Source: Macrophomina tecta
Lineage: Eukaryota; Ascomycota; Dothideomycetes; Botryosphaeriales; Botryosphaeriaceae
Assembly (NCBI GenBank): GCA_024180945.1
Contig: JAKSGN010000003.1
Coordinates: 1,674,001-1,738,000 of the forward strand
Direction: 5' to 3'
DNA length: 64,000 bases
The position numbers and the translations under genes were made by a program. The first letter of the stretch is position 1; the number at the start of each line of letters is the position of its first letter. Below the pieces are notes generated by a model, which searched no databases, was not told the DNA's origin, and was given only the letters and a program-made list of their open reading frames with translations. Positions 1 through 11,072 of this stretch are shown here, in pieces.

Positions 1-809
1 ACAGTTGTTTTTGTTGTGTCGTGAGCGTCGCGCAGTTCTATCTTTGTCGCGCGGCGTAGAGCGGCGTGGACGCTTCCAGGCGCTGGCGGATCAGCTGTCG
101 AGCCCGCCCGGACGGATCTGCGGGCGGCTCCACGGATGTGCGAGAGTTTGATAGCTGCCCGCACACAGGCAGACGCGAAGCGCCGGCAGCGCGCTGGATC
201 AGGCAGTGCGCGGTGCCATTGTGATACGGCTCGGCGACGAGGCCTGGCGTACCGCGGCACCTGGGTCGCGGGCGGTGCGGGGGAGGGCAAGGCCGCCTGT
301 CTCGACGTTTCAGGACCATGCGCAACGGCGGACGCCCACGGACGAGCTCTGGAGTCTGGCAGGCGGCGCCGTCGCAGTCGCGCGCTGCGGTCGCGCAGCT
401 TTCGCGCCAGCAACGTGCTGGCGCGCCCATCGTCGATTTGCGCGGGCGGGCTGCAGCAGCACCCTCGTCAAGCCCTGCGCAGCGTTGGCGCCCAGTCGCG
501 GCCGGCAGTGTGCTATTACGAGGGTGTCCTGTATGGCGGCGAGTGGCCTGAGCCGAGCTGACAGGCACGATCCGCCCTTGCAGCGTCATAAGCCCGGCGC
601 ACAGCCAATGGGGCGCCTCTAGCGCCTGGCTCTCAAGCGGTACAGCTCAGCAACCAGAACTAGCGCCTGCGGGAGCGAGCGAGTGGGGACGATTGGGCGA
701 TGTGACCGTCGACCAAGGTTATCAGCGGGCTGCGACAGCCCTGCCCTAAGAGCAGACAGTCGCCCGCGCTGCATGAGTGCCAACATCCCACTGCGGTAAT
801 CCGTTTACA

Positions 810-842
<33 letters not shown>

Positions 843-1368
843 ACTTCTCCTCCTCTTGCTCCTCCTTGTCCTCCCTCCCAGCTCTAATTTCACGTTGCGA
901 TCCCCCCCTGGCACAATCGCATCCCTTGCGCCGTCTTGCGCTCTCGCCGAGCTTGACCCGTCTTTGTGAGCACACGCTGAGCTCATTCATCGCCCGCCCG
1001 AGCGTGTCTTGGCGCCCTCCCCCAAGCGAAAGATCTCCAGCAGCCGCGCAGCTCGTGAGACGCCCGCCCTTGATACTCTGAAGAATCCACCGTGCTCATC
1101 GCAGCCGCAAACTTCTAGATCGCCGCTGTGCTGCCTCGCCGGGCGTCCTTCGAACACCTTGCCGCCTGTGTTCTGCGCTCGCCAAATCTCCACTTGAACG
1201 CCGCTCTCCCGCCACTATCCGTATCGCAATCAGACGCTCCGCCTCGCGACACTCAGCCTCACCCATCCCCACCACCACGCTCCGACGCCCGATTTTCTCG
1301 CGTTTTCACGCGTCACCGGCTCTGCCGAGCTGCCTGCGCCCGAAATTTTGCGCTCCCACTCGCCCGCC
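1..1368. other. GC-rich upstream region of the forkhead gene, no gene seen
   Basis: No reading frame here looks like a conserved protein; the open frames are rich in Arg, Pro, Ser and Ala on both strands, as expected for GC-rich non-coding DNA. It holds a (CTG)10 microsatellite at 811-842 followed by a pyrimidine-rich stretch to about 890. It probably contains the promoter and a long 5' leader of the forkhead gene, which is an inference from position. Confidence 0.6.
811..842. repeat. (CTG)10 trinucleotide microsatellite
   Basis: Ten perfect CTG units plus a partial unit, about 530 bp upstream of the forkhead start codon. It is not inside a recognisable coding frame. Confidence 0.9.
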
Positions 1369-3582
1369 ATGGCTGCGACGCGTCGACAACAGGCGCCGCT
1401 GCAGATTTTCCAGGATCCCGTTACCTCGTTTGACCACCACGAAGTCGCCGAAGCCGAAGCAGCCCTGCTATCCGCCCTGGGACCGGTGACCGACGTGTCG
1501 TCAAGCCACCACACGCTCCTCAACCCCTCTCACTCCGAAGGTAGTGCGCAGTCGCCGCGCAAGTCGCGGGGCCAGTCCAGCTCACCGGCCCCGCACGCCC
1601 TCGCCGAGAGCAACATCAACTCCATCTCCATCCCTCCACCCCGCCGCCACGATTTCACCACCGACTCGCCGCTGAAGAAGAAGGCATCGCAACCCAGTCT
1701 GCGCTCGCAAAAGTCGCAGAACGCCCTCTTCACCACCTTCCACTCGGCCGGCGCCATGGACAAGGAGAACGATTATGCCGCGATTTACGGCAACCACTTC
1801 CCACAATACTCCGACCCCGTATATCAGAAGAATGCAGCCAAGCGCCAGCTCATGGATGCCGCCCCGCTGCGCGATCGCACCGCCAAGAAATCATCCAAGG
1901 CTCCGGAGGAGGACCAGCAGAAGCCCATCCCAGCACCCAGCGAGATGCCACACATCGAGGATGACGGCAACAAGCCTGCCTACAGCTACGCCACCCTCAT
2001 TGGCATGGCAATCTTGCGTGCACCACAAAGGCGACTCACCCTGGCGCAGATCTACAAGTGGATCTCTGAGACATTCAGCTACTACCGTGCCGGTGAGACC
2101 GGATGGCAAAACAGCATTCGGCACAACCTCAGCCTCAACAAGGCCTTCATCAAGCAAGAACGTCCAAAGGACGACCCGGGCAAGGGCAATTACTGGGCTA
2201 TCGAGCCCGGCTTTGAGCGCCAGTTCATGAAGGAAAAGCCTCGCCGTATGACCAACCCCAGCGACCATGGCTTCCTGCAGTCTTATCACGGTGATATTCT
2301 GAGACCATCAACAGCACCGTCGTCGAGGCAACCCGCCGTAGGAGCGTTTCCCCTCCAGTCTACTCCAATCGGCGAGAGTATTGACTCGAGTAAATTCCCG
2401 GATGAGACTGAACTGTCATCTGACGCTACTATCCCTGCCTCGGATCCGGCGATCCACGACGGACAAGATGCCAGTGGCAATGAAAATGATATGCCGCCGC
2501 CTTCGTCACACGCCCTGCGTTCTTCACCGCCGCCTCCAGCTGAACTCCACTCTTCTCCGCCACCACCCATGTCTCGGTCACAGCACGAAGGGACCCCTCC
2601 GCGCGCACCGCGGCTCCCGTCCACGAGCCGTTCCGGTGGCCGGAAACGCAAGTTCTCCACTCTCGGCGACAGCGGATACTACTCGTCCATCGAGTCATCA
2701 GCTGTCAAAGGTCATCATCAGCTTGGTGCCATTCCCACCTCGGAGGCTGATCTCGACCGGCCAGCACACAAGCGTGGCCGCGCCGAGGAAGAAATCGCGC
2801 GGATACGGGGTTCATCGTATGACAGTCCCACGAAGAACCGTCCTCTCTTCAAGCAACCTGCCAACCCATATCAGTCGTCGTCACCGTTCCGTCCGGAGAA
2901 GCCGGCGGTCGACTTTGCAGCCCCCCTCACTCCTGCCATTGTCTTCAAGAAGCCCGCTAAGCCTCCCGCGTCCATCTCACCCAACACAAACCTTCGTAAC
3001 CACCGCAACCGCATCCGTGAGCTTATTGGCTCACCGGACAAGACTCTTGGTGTTCTTACTGATGTGAACCCCTGGAGCCCTGCTTTCCAGCTGCCCGATG
3101 AGGACCACTTCAACCTTTTGGAGGACCACTTCAACGAGAACTTCGACGTATTCAATGACAGCCCCCTGCAGCTACCTCGGTCTGTTCGTGGCTCGCCTGA
3201 GAAGCGTTCCGCCAAGCGCCCCTCAAGTGCTCGTGCCATGACCTCTTCCAACATTCTCGCTGACATCACGGGTTCGCGTGCCAACATCGCGACGCCTGAG
3301 TCATCGAAGCAATGGCTCAAGCCACCATCCCACAAGAAGAGTTTGTCCGACTTCTTCGCTGGAAGGACATCGGCAGCTCCCAGCCCACTTAAAACTCCTA
3401 GCGCATCCAAGGCTGATGACCTCTTTGGCTTCGACCTTTACTCTGATGATGGCGAGGAGCCTGGCTTGGGCTTTGACATTCTACAGGGGTTCCAGAAGAT
3501 TGGTACCCGTCAGCATCAGCCTGAGAGCCCCACCAAGAAGGCGAGACCCGGCATGGGGCGCAGCTCGTCGACCTTGCTCTAA
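1369..3582 (+). CDS. Forkhead (winged-helix) transcription factor, Hcm1/Sep1-like
   Basis: Single-exon gene of 737 residues. A complete forkhead DNA-binding domain lies at about residues 202-292: it opens KPAYSYATLIGMAIL, contains the recognition helix with WQNSIRHNLSLNKAF, and ends with the KGNYWAIEPG wing. No FHA domain is visible upstream, which fits the Hcm1 (budding yeast) / Sep1 (fission yeast) type better than Fkh1/Fkh2; those proteins drive cell-cycle-periodic transcription in the nucleus. The remainder is Ser/Pro-rich and low complexity, with many SP/TP sites (possible CDK sites, inferred) and basic KRKF-type patches. The ATG at 1369 is chosen because it sits in a good fungal context (CCGCCATGG); the frame is open slightly further upstream but without an ATG. 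Confidence 0.9.
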   Translation: MAATRRQQAPLQIFQDPVTSFDHHEVAEAEAALLSALGPVTDVSSSHHTLLNPSHSEGSAQSPRKSRGQSSSPAPHALAESNINSISIPPPRRHDFTTDSPLKKKASQPSLRSQKSQNALFTTFHSAGAMDKENDYAAIYGNHFPQYSDPVYQKNAAKRQLMDAAPLRDRTAKKSSKAPEEDQQKPIPAPSEMPHIEDDGNKPAYSYATLIGMAILRAPQRRLTLAQIYKWISETFSYYRAGETGWQNSIRHNLSLNKAFIKQERPKDDPGKGNYWAIEPGFERQFMKEKPRRMTNPSDHGFLQSYHGDILRPSTAPSSRQPAVGAFPLQSTPIGESIDSSKFPDETELSSDATIPASDPAIHDGQDASGNENDMPPPSSHALRSSPPPPAELHSSPPPPMSRSQHEGTPPRAPRLPSTSRSGGRKRKFSTLGDSGYYSSIESSAVKGHHQLGAIPTSEADLDRPAHKRGRAEEEIARIRGSSYDSPTKNRPLFKQPANPYQSSSPFRPEKPAVDFAAPLTPAIVFKKPAKPPASISPNTNLRNHRNRIRELIGSPDKTLGVLTDVNPWSPAFQLPDEDHFNLLEDHFNENFDVFNDSPLQLPRSVRGSPEKRSAKRPSSARAMTSSNILADITGSRANIATPESSKQWLKPPSHKKSLSDFFAGRTSAAPSPLKTPSASKADDLFGFDLYSDDGEEPGLGFDILQGFQKIGTRQHQPESPTKKARPGMGRSSSTLL

Positions 3583-5269
3583 GCCATGTCTGAAAAAACT
3601 CGCTTGTCTCACATCAACTGTCATTACCGTCGATATGGAGGAACGCATAACATTCATGGTGGCGCATTGCCTGAGATGTTTGCCCCTTCCTATAAGGCGA
3701 GATTAGCACATGATGTGACGAACCTCGCTCTGATTGACGACCGTTACGACCACAAATGATACCCCACAATACTCACCACGACTTCTCATCAATGGAAAAG
3801 TGGATGTGACTCTGGAGCAATTTGGCTTTGGCGCACTTTTGGACATGTCGGTTCTTATAACGAGAATCATCCTCCCACGATTCTATCCGGAATAAGAAGC
3901 TCCTGGCGCTTCACAGCCTTGAGTTCTCTGGTTTCGGATCACCTTCATATTCCTCTTCCCCCTTCTTGCTTATTGCCTTTCTGGCGACGCTTGAAGTCTA
4001 TTTCCTTTATGTGCTGGTTTCAGCTTTCTCTTAGTCTCTTCATTGGGTAGTGTTTCGGTACCATGATTCTTGTTCTTGTTCGTGTTCATTTTTCCCCCCC
4101 TTCGGTATTTTCGGTCGTTACTAGGAACTGGGATTGGTCGGGAAACTTTCTGTATGGTATAGACAGGCGCGCGGTCTGGGACTGCTTTCTTGGTAAAGGA
4201 GATCGAAAGTGATAGGACTCACACAATCTGGGGCTCGGCGTATGTCCACTGGGCTGGGTTTCAGGGTCTGATTGCTTGGGTTGAACTTTTTCAATGCAGT
4301 TTGAGCGCTACCGAGTCTCTACTCTCGGGAGATTCTCGTTTTTGAGAATGCGAATGTAATTGGATATCTTCCCAAATCGCGTGTTTTCGATGTTCTTTGC
4401 CTGCGTTCATTGACAAATAACTACGACTGCACTGTTCCTTTCGAAGTGCGAAGGGGAAACCTCATCTCACCTGGGTGGTGCTTGGCTCACCTGTTCAAAA
4501 GCTCCCTTTCCTTAGCGCTTATTTCTCCTTTTGCTCTTATTCGATTACACTGTTATTTGAAGGAAATACTTTAGTGCATGTATCAAAGCTTATGGGGTTA
4601 TTCACGGTCAGGCTTGATAATGCTAAGGTATTGGTTTCCTTCACCTCTCATCCGCAGGTCGGTTTACTGGGTATGGTCTTCGAAAAATGGATTGGCTCTA
4701 TTGATGTGTACACATTCAATCACGTGCTCGAGTTGCCGCTTGTTCAATTCATACAATTTTCCTGCACTCATCTGACGATATACATATTTTGTGACTGATA
4801 TCTAACAAATAAGCGGGCTTTGGAATCGCAAATTCGCAAATGACGGACTTCCTGAACACCACTGGGTATCAAATTGAAAATCCCTTAATATAGGATTCCT
4901 ATGTGTTCAGTCACCCCTGGAAAGGTCGGGATGGGACTTGATGTTGCAGAATGCGCAGCTCATGTAGTGCAAGAACGCAGATCGTATGCTGCAGTGCGAC
5001 TTGAAAGGATAAGGCTCGTCCCTAGTGCTGAAGCATCCCTCCACAGAGGACGTGAATCCTATAAACTCCGTAACCTTGCCCCGCCTTGGAAATCCCCAAA
5101 CGGACGCTTTTGCGCCTCCCCACAGCCCTCTCCTTTAGGCATTTTCCAATAGTCCTAGCGAAGCATTACGCGGGCTCACCACCCGTCAGACGCAAACCCT
5201 GTTGACCTTGTCCCCAGACATTCGTTTCCAGATCCGTATGCTCTCCCTCAATACCCGCTCGGACCGCCA
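3583..5269. other. Intergenic, convergent 3' flanks
   Basis: This lies between the 3' end of the forkhead gene and the 3' end of BUD31, which is transcribed towards it. Short frames are present (for example 4475-4798) but none resembles a known family. Long T-rich runs near 3960-4100 fit 3' UTR sequence. Nothing else is seen. Confidence 0.5.
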
Positions 5270-5722
5270 TCAATCACAGCTAGCGCACCCCGCGCACCCG
5301 CAGCTCACGCACTGAATGACATGGTCTTCCTTGAGCTGATCCCGGGGCACGCGGCAGATGCAGGTGGACTGGAAGTTGGTCTCCTTGGTCTGGATGCAGC
5401 GCAGGCAGCACAGGTTCTCGTAGCCCTGCTTCTTCCACTTGGCGATCAGGTTGGCGTCGGCCTTGCCGTTCTTGAGGCACCAGTCGTAGAGCGGGCGCGA
5501 GATCTTGCCGTCGTTGTACAGGTCCCAGATGTAGCGCGACCGCTTGTGCGTGATCTCGAAGATGGGCCACTGCATCTCCTGCCGCTTCTTGCCCTCGTGT
5601 GATGCGTTCAGCGCGTCCTTCATCGCGTTGTCGTACTCGAGCAGCGTATCTTCGATGTCCTCGTAGCCTTCCGGCGGCGCCTTCTTGCGGCCGTAGCCCT
5701 TGCTTGTGCGGACGACGGGCAT
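5270..5722 (-). CDS. BUD31: BUD31/G10 pre-mRNA splicing factor (Cwf14)
   Basis: Intronless, 150 residues, the usual length for the G10/BUD31 family. These proteins are small zinc-binding components of the activated spliceosome (Prp19-associated complex). The protein starts MPVVRTSKGYGRKKAPPEGY, has the central WPIFEITHKRSRYIWDLYND segment, and ends in a Cys-rich tail (CCLRC, CICRVP, CVSCGCAGCASCD) that supplies the zinc ligands. The frame stays open upstream of 5722, but that extension is low-complexity and absent from the family, so the ATG at 5722 is used. It is divergent from the complex I gene at 6147 with about 420 bp between. Confidence 0.95.
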   Translation of the reverse strand: MPVVRTSKGYGRKKAPPEGYEDIEDTLLEYDNAMKDALNASHEGKKRQEMQWPIFEITHKRSRYIWDLYNDGKISRPLYDWCLKNGKADANLIAKWKKQGYENLCCLRCIQTKETNFQSTCICRVPRDQLKEDHVIQCVSCGCAGCASCD

Positions 5723-6146
5723 GGCTGTGGGATTGGAGGGGGGTTGGTTCCTGGGCGACGTAGGGGCCTGCGTCGGCGGCGACGGTGGCGTGTAAGGTTG
5801 CCGGGTGGTGGGGAACGAAGTGGAAGTTTTGCGCGCAAGTTTGGCAAACTCTTTCTTTTTTGTTGCGACGTTGTTAGCGTGGCTGGTTCCCAAACTGCTT
5901 GTGGTGGTGGTCGTTGCGAAAGACGGTACTTACGTGGGGAAAGCAGGAACGAGAGTTCGGTGCGCAGTCACCGATGATATATTCTTGCTGACCGTCCGAC
6001 AAGCCGCACGTGATCCTGCTGGGGCTGCCCTTCGCACCCGCCCGCCGAACCAACGTCAGTTTGGAAGCGAAGGCGGGCTCCCGCAACTACAAGCTGGCTT
6101 TCGACCTCCAATCTCCGCTCCACCCCGCCGCCACACGCACTTCGCC
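5723..6146. promoter_or_regulatory. Divergent promoter region BUD31 / complex I LYR subunit
   Basis: A 424-bp gap between two head-to-head start codons. No specific operator is recognised. Both neighbours are housekeeping genes, so a shared constitutive promoter is a reasonable inference. Confidence 0.45.
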
Positions 6147-6892
6147 ATGATCAACCCCACCTTCCTCGCCCAGAAGACGCGGTCCTGTGCGAATTCCCCT
6201 GCCCGGCTTCGTGTGCATTGGCTGACCTCCCCACGACAGCCGCCAACTGGTCCGATGCCAAGCGCCGGGTGCTGAAGGCCTACCGCGACTGGCTGCGAGC
6301 AGTACGTCTCTTCCCTCCCGGTCAATTGTCTCCTTCGGTGTCACGGCCATGGATGGCTCCGGGCGTTGCGGGTTGCGTGGAGGATTGAGGCTGATTCCGA
6401 TGCGAACGATTGATACAGGCCCCGGAGATTCAGACCATGTACTCGCTCAACATCCCCGTCTCCCAGATTCGCACCAAGACGCGCCAGGAGTTCGAGCGCC
6501 ACAGATACGTCCAGCAGCTGCAGACCGTCGACGTCCTGCTGCAGCAGTCGAATGCCGAGTTCCAGGTACGCTTGATACGCGACAAGGGAGGATCAAGATG
6601 GGCGGAGTCTCGCGGACGGATGGGTCAATGGCGGCAGGGTGTCTGTGGAGCATGTTGGCTGATACTGGCATTGCGCATTGCAGGAGACACTCAACTACTG
6701 GAAGCAGCTGTCGCACGTTCTGAAGTACTTCAAGGTCGAGGAGGAGCCCAAGCACAAGCTGCCAAACAACTTCATTACCGGGTTCCTGGAGGTAGGTCTA
6801 TTCAAGCGAGCGGAAAAATTGCTCTCTTGGGCCGGACACAAGCTGCAAGGTGACCTCGAAGTACTGATTCTCTATCACAGGGTCGCAACTAG
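6147..6892 (+). CDS. NDUFA6: NADH:ubiquinone oxidoreductase LYR-motif subunit (NDUFA6/B14 type)
   Basis: Five exons: 6147-6186, 6240-6301, 6419-6565, 6684-6791 and 6881-6892, giving 122 residues. All junctions are GT..AG and phases agree. The protein begins MINPTFLAQKTRSSANWSDA, followed by the LYR-type motif in RVLKAYRDWLRAAPEI, then the RTKTRQEFERHR helix and the NYWKQLSHVLKYF segment typical of the B14 subunit. That subunit is an accessory protein of the matrix arm of mitochondrial complex I that binds the acyl carrier protein. The last exon is only 12 nt (GRN plus stop). It is convergent with RPC19; about 180 bp separates the two stop codons. Confidence 0.88.
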
Positions 6893-7072
6893 ATTTCCTT
6901 TCACCTCCCTCGAAGCCTGTACAAATGCAAATACCAAATTCTCTTTTTCCATTTCACTGCTCGCTGCGCCGTAGCACTTGCGTAGCTCATCCTCCAATCG
7001 CGCCAGAACGCCGTGCAATGCTTTCGAAAGACTTTTGTGCTTCACGCCGGATCCAATGTAGCTGAATTAGCT

Positions 7073-7620
7073 TCACTTGCGTGCGAACTCGTCACGCGCG
7101 ATGGTGAATTTGTCAATAACGACGTCGCAGAGCTCTGCCAGGTCGTCCAAACCCTTCTCCAGCACGTCATAAACGCTGACATCGTCTGTCGTGCTTGTCA
7201 GCTCAGCGCTCCGAGTTCCTGAGATAGCATCTCTACTGACCGTATGTCTGAATGCGGAGATTCATCTTGGCCTCGGAAGGATGGGGAATCGAGTAGCCGC
7301 AGAACTCAACGGAAGGGCTGTAGGTTTATGTGAGCATATTGCAGAAATGTAATCTTGCGCAGCTTTGCCATACTTCTTCATGATGATGTAGCGCAGGGCA
7401 TTGCCCAGGGTGTGATCCTCGTTCTCGAATTCGAATGAAGCAGCCGTGTTCTCAGATCCGGGCAACTGTATAGCGCGTCAGCTCCTCCGCTTCCAGGCGC
7501 AATGGCAGCGTTGCGACTTACGACACGGATGCGCTGCTTCTCCTCAATCTCCTCGGCGCCGTTCTCCTCGGCGTGGCTGTTGACTGGAGCATCCTGCATT
7601 TCCTCATCCTGCGACGACAT
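7073..7620 (-). CDS. RPC19: RPC19/RPAC2 subunit shared by RNA polymerases I and III
   Basis: Four exons on the minus strand: 7620-7522, 7465-7374, 7317-7241 and 7185-7073, 126 residues, all GT..AG with consistent phase. Family hallmarks are an acidic N-terminal tail, then [55 protein letters not shown] and the C-terminal helix [16 protein letters not shown]. This is the alpha-like assembly subunit that pairs with AC40/RPC40 in the nucleus. Yeast Rpc19 is slightly longer at its acidic N-terminus. It is divergent from HIS3. Confidence 0.93.
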
Positions 7621-7897
7621 TTTGATCGGTCCGGAAGGTGATATTACAGGTGGGATTCGCGGAGGACTTGCTGGAAAAGAGAGTCGAGACGGCGGGCAAA
7701 ACTTGCGGCGAAGAACGGAGATTTAAGGTTATCTTATCGGCGATCAGCGAAAAACATCCCCGCCGCCGCCCAATCGCATCCAATGCTGACTCTCTCATCA
7801 TCATCGTCGTCCTCGTCACTTTCCCTCCCGCCTGCTAATTCCGCCAGCTGAAAGAACTACCACGCTTTTCAGGGCCACAGCACGCCTCAGTCACACA
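7621..7897. promoter_or_regulatory. Divergent RPC19/HIS3 promoter
   Basis: 277 bp between the two opposed start codons. No Gcn4-type TGACTC site is evident; a related TGCTGACTCTC stretch occurs at about 7784-7794. HIS3 regulation by amino-acid starvation is known from other fungi but is only inferred here. Confidence 0.4.
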
Positions 7898-8706
7898 ATG
7901 ACCGACAGAATACGCAGCGCCACCCTCAACCGGGACACCAATGAGACCAAGATCCAATTGAGCATCAACCTCGACGGCGGCGCTTTAGAGACTGCCGGCG
8001 ATGTGAACGGCGAGGAGGCAAAGGGCCACGCCGCCCAGGCCTCCAAGAGCCAGCACATCGACATCGACTCGGGAATTGGCTTCCTCGACCACATGCTGCA
8101 CGCCCTGGCCAAGCACGCCGGCTGGTCGCTCAAGCTGCGGTGCCGCGGTGATCTGCACAGTACGTCGCGCCGCCCAAAGAGCACACCCGCATCTTCTCCT
8201 TGCTCCACGCTTTGATGGGAGGTCGCACATGCCATCGGGGGAGGTAGCCTATCACTTGAGGACATGGAGCTGATTTGAAACCGCAACGAACCACAGTCGA
8301 CGACCATCACACAGCCGAAGATACGTGCATCGCGCTCGGCCAGGCCTTCAAGCAGGCGCTCGGCGGCACAACGGGGCTCGCACGCTTCGGCAGTGCCTAC
8401 TGTCCGCTCGACGAGGCGCTGTCGCGCGCCGTCATCGACCTGTCCAACCGCCCCTACTCTGTCATCAACCTCGGCCTCCGCCGCGAGAAGATCGGCGACC
8501 TCTCTTGCGAGATGATTCCCCACTGCCTCCAGAGCTTCGCCCAGGGCGCGGCCGTCACGCTGCATGTGGATTGCTTGAGGGGCGAGAATGACCATCATAG
8601 GGCGGAGAGCGCGTTCAAGGCGCTGGCGGTTGCGACGCGAATGGCGACGACAAGGGTGAAGGGGAGGGAAGGCGAGGAGCCGAGTACGAAGGGCGTGTTG
8701 TATTGA
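7898..8706 (+). CDS. HIS3: Imidazoleglycerol-phosphate dehydratase
   Basis: Two exons, 7898-8159 and 8297-8706, 223 residues, close to yeast His3 (219). It catalyses dehydration of imidazole-glycerol phosphate to imidazole-acetol phosphate, the seventh step of histidine synthesis. Visible signatures are [18 protein letters not shown], the metal-binding [16 protein letters not shown] across the splice junction (the ATC codon is split by the intron), and the second metal site [10 protein letters not shown] near the C-terminus. The 137-nt intron starts GTACGT and ends CCACAG. Confidence 0.96.
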
Positions 8707-9540
8707 GTGGCGGCATGAGTGTGGAAACGGCGGCGACAAAAAGGGTTCGATCGGACATCTGCACTTGAACAGCTCCCAATCGATGGGCCTGGCCTAGTGG
8801 AGCTTCTTACGCAATTTTGAGAGACGGATGCAGCATTGCGGCATCAACCGAGCATGCATTGAGCTCTGACAGCAGAATATGCGAGCGAGTCCGCGACTCC
8901 CAGGGGAGAGGCGTACATAGAGTAAGTTGAAGCAATCATTTTCGGGGGCATCTCCCAACGCTTCGGAAGTTCGGTATCTCGAGATATTCCTGGATCAATC
9001 AGTATAACCCCGGAATGGCGTGAATGGTTGCAAAATATTACGAACAGCGCAGCATGGTTTAATTCTGCAGACGCAGTTGTAGCAATCATCCGGTGGTAGA
9101 CTTCCTGATTGACTTGACGACAGCCGCGTGTGGACAATTGCATCAACCTCTTATCTACTTGTTCTTACAGCACTACTTGTCACCCAATACCTCAGCTGCT
9201 GAAGTCAACGAGGCTAAAGCAAGATTTGGTCAGCACCGGATGGACATGAGCCTCAACGGCCTCCGAGCGCGGTGCTATTCGTAGGCGCCCACGGCGTATG
9301 GCGAAGCCACCACCGTAAGTTCCACCCGTCACAGCTGCGGATCATACTGTACCCGTGTCCGGGAATGTGCGGGGCGGAAACCCGCCGCATGATGGCTGGA
9401 GCTATTTCCCCTTCTGGACCAGAATGCGGGGTGACCGTACCGAGGTCAGCTTAAGCGTGTCTGGAATACAAAAACTAGTAGACGACCGCAACATTGGACT
9501 TAAAGCTTCGAGTGATACCCGGACATCGAACATCTCCACC
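8707..9540. other. Intergenic between HIS3 and the dehydrogenase gene
   Basis: No supported gene; short frames on both strands match no family. It presumably contains the dehydrogenase promoter. Confidence 0.5.
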
Positions 9541-11072
9541 ATGAGAGCACTCAGGTCGTATGGTGAAAAGGATATTCGGGTGGTCGATGTGGATGAACCG
9601 ACACCGAGTGGTGACAAGGTTATCATCAACGTGGAGTGGTGCGGTATTTGTGGAAGCGACTTGCACTTATTCCATATGGGTATGTTCCGGAACCTATTGC
9701 CCCTGATCCAGCTTCTCACGAACTTCGGCAATGGGAAAAGTGCTGGAGTATTCATTGCGACACTCATCTCATCAATTCTCCTTCTTCTCCTCAGGCCATC
9801 CAGGCCGAAGGGCAGGCATTGCGTCTGTACTCTCAAAACCCCTCCGCTCCACGAAAAAAAAAAAAAAAAAAAAAAGAAAGGAAAAAAAAGGCCATCCTTG
9901 AAAGAGCTAATAAGTAAAAGGGAAGCCGTAACTGACAATACATCCCCTCATCCTTCAGGTCCCGAAGCGATGCTCCGCCTCCCCAAATCCACGACCGACG
10001 CCACGCCCCTCATCATGGGCCACGAGATCGCCGGCCGCATCGCGCACTCGCCCGACCCGGCCTCCCTCCCCGTCGGCGCCCCCGTCGTCGTCGACCCCTG
10101 CCTCTTCTGCGGCAACTGCGCCCCCTGCGCCGCCCGCCAGACCCAGCTCTGCGCCGCCGGCATCAGCTTCCGCGGCTTCTCGACGCAGGCCGGCGGCGGC
10201 TTTGCCGAGAAGATCGCCGTCGAGCCAAGCGCCGTGTACGTGCTGCCGGAGGAGGCGGGCGCCCGGCTGGCGCACGCGGCGTTGGTCGAGCCGTTGGCTG
10301 TCGCGTGGCATGCGGTCAAGAGGGCGGGCATTGCAACGCCGGCGTGGGTGGGCGGGGAGGAGGGAGCGCGGGCACTGAAGAGCGCAGCGGATGTGACGGC
10401 GCTAGTGGTTGGGGGCGGGCCGGTGGGCGTGGCGGTGTGCTATGTGTTGAAGGCGTGGGGTGTGGCGAGGGTGGTGCTGTCGGAGCCGGCGAGGGCGAGG
10501 AGGGAGGGCGTGAGGGCGTTGGTGGATGAGGTGGTGGACCCGGTGGGGGAGAGCGTGGTGGAGAGGTGCTTGGGCGCCACGGAGGGCAAGGGTGTGGATG
10601 TGGTGTTTGAATGCTCCGGCAGCCAGAGAGTGGTGGCTGATGTGTTTGGAAGTGTGAGCTTTCTCGGCACTGTGGTTATCGTAGCATTGTGGAAGGGGGA
10701 TGTGAGTTTTTCCTCATTAGTATTGGCCGGTATGAGCTGCTCGATTGTTGCTAATGCGAGGCTGGGTATAGGTCGCTGTGCCTTTCGTGCCGTTGATGTA
10801 CAAGGAGATCGCAGTCACGGCGTCCTGCGCATATAATGCTACGGATTTGCAGGAGGTTGTGAAGGCTTTCGCAGCAGGTAAATGGCCCAGGCATTGGGAT
10901 CTCCTCTGAAAGTGCGGCAGAGCTTACAAAGTTGCCAGGCAGATTCACAGGTGTGGATAGCATGGTCACGGCACGCCTGTCCCTGGAGGATGTGGTGGAG
11001 AAGGGGTTCGATGCGCTTACCAACCCCGAGAACACCCATGTGAAGATTCTGATATCTCCTAAAGAGCTATGA
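9541..11072 (+). CDS. Zinc-dependent medium-chain dehydrogenase, butanediol/sorbitol dehydrogenase type
   Basis: Four exons: 9541-9679, 9959-10701, 10772-10877 and 10939-11072, 373 residues with consistent phases. The N-terminal GroES-like domain has catalytic zinc ligands in CGICGSDLH and GHEIAG, and a structural zinc loop reduced to PCLFCGNCAPCAARQTQLC. The Rossmann fold follows with VVGGGPVG, then VFECSGS. The order and length match (R,R)-butanediol or polyol dehydrogenases that use NAD(P); the substrate cannot be fixed from sequence. The first intron is unusually long (279 nt) and carries a run of 22 A at 9854-9875. An apparent longer open frame upstream and through this intron is fortuitous: the CGSDLH to GHE spacing is only right when the intron is removed. 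Confidence 0.88.

Noticed and set aside
1..622. Overlapping frames on both strands at the window start
   Set aside because: Arg/Ala-rich in all frames, with no start context or similarity; GC-rich non-coding DNA.
9355..10836. A single 493-codon open frame covering the dehydrogenase
   Set aside because: It reads through intron 1 and its poly-A run, giving a Lys tract between the zinc motifs. The four-exon model restores the family spacing and C-terminus.
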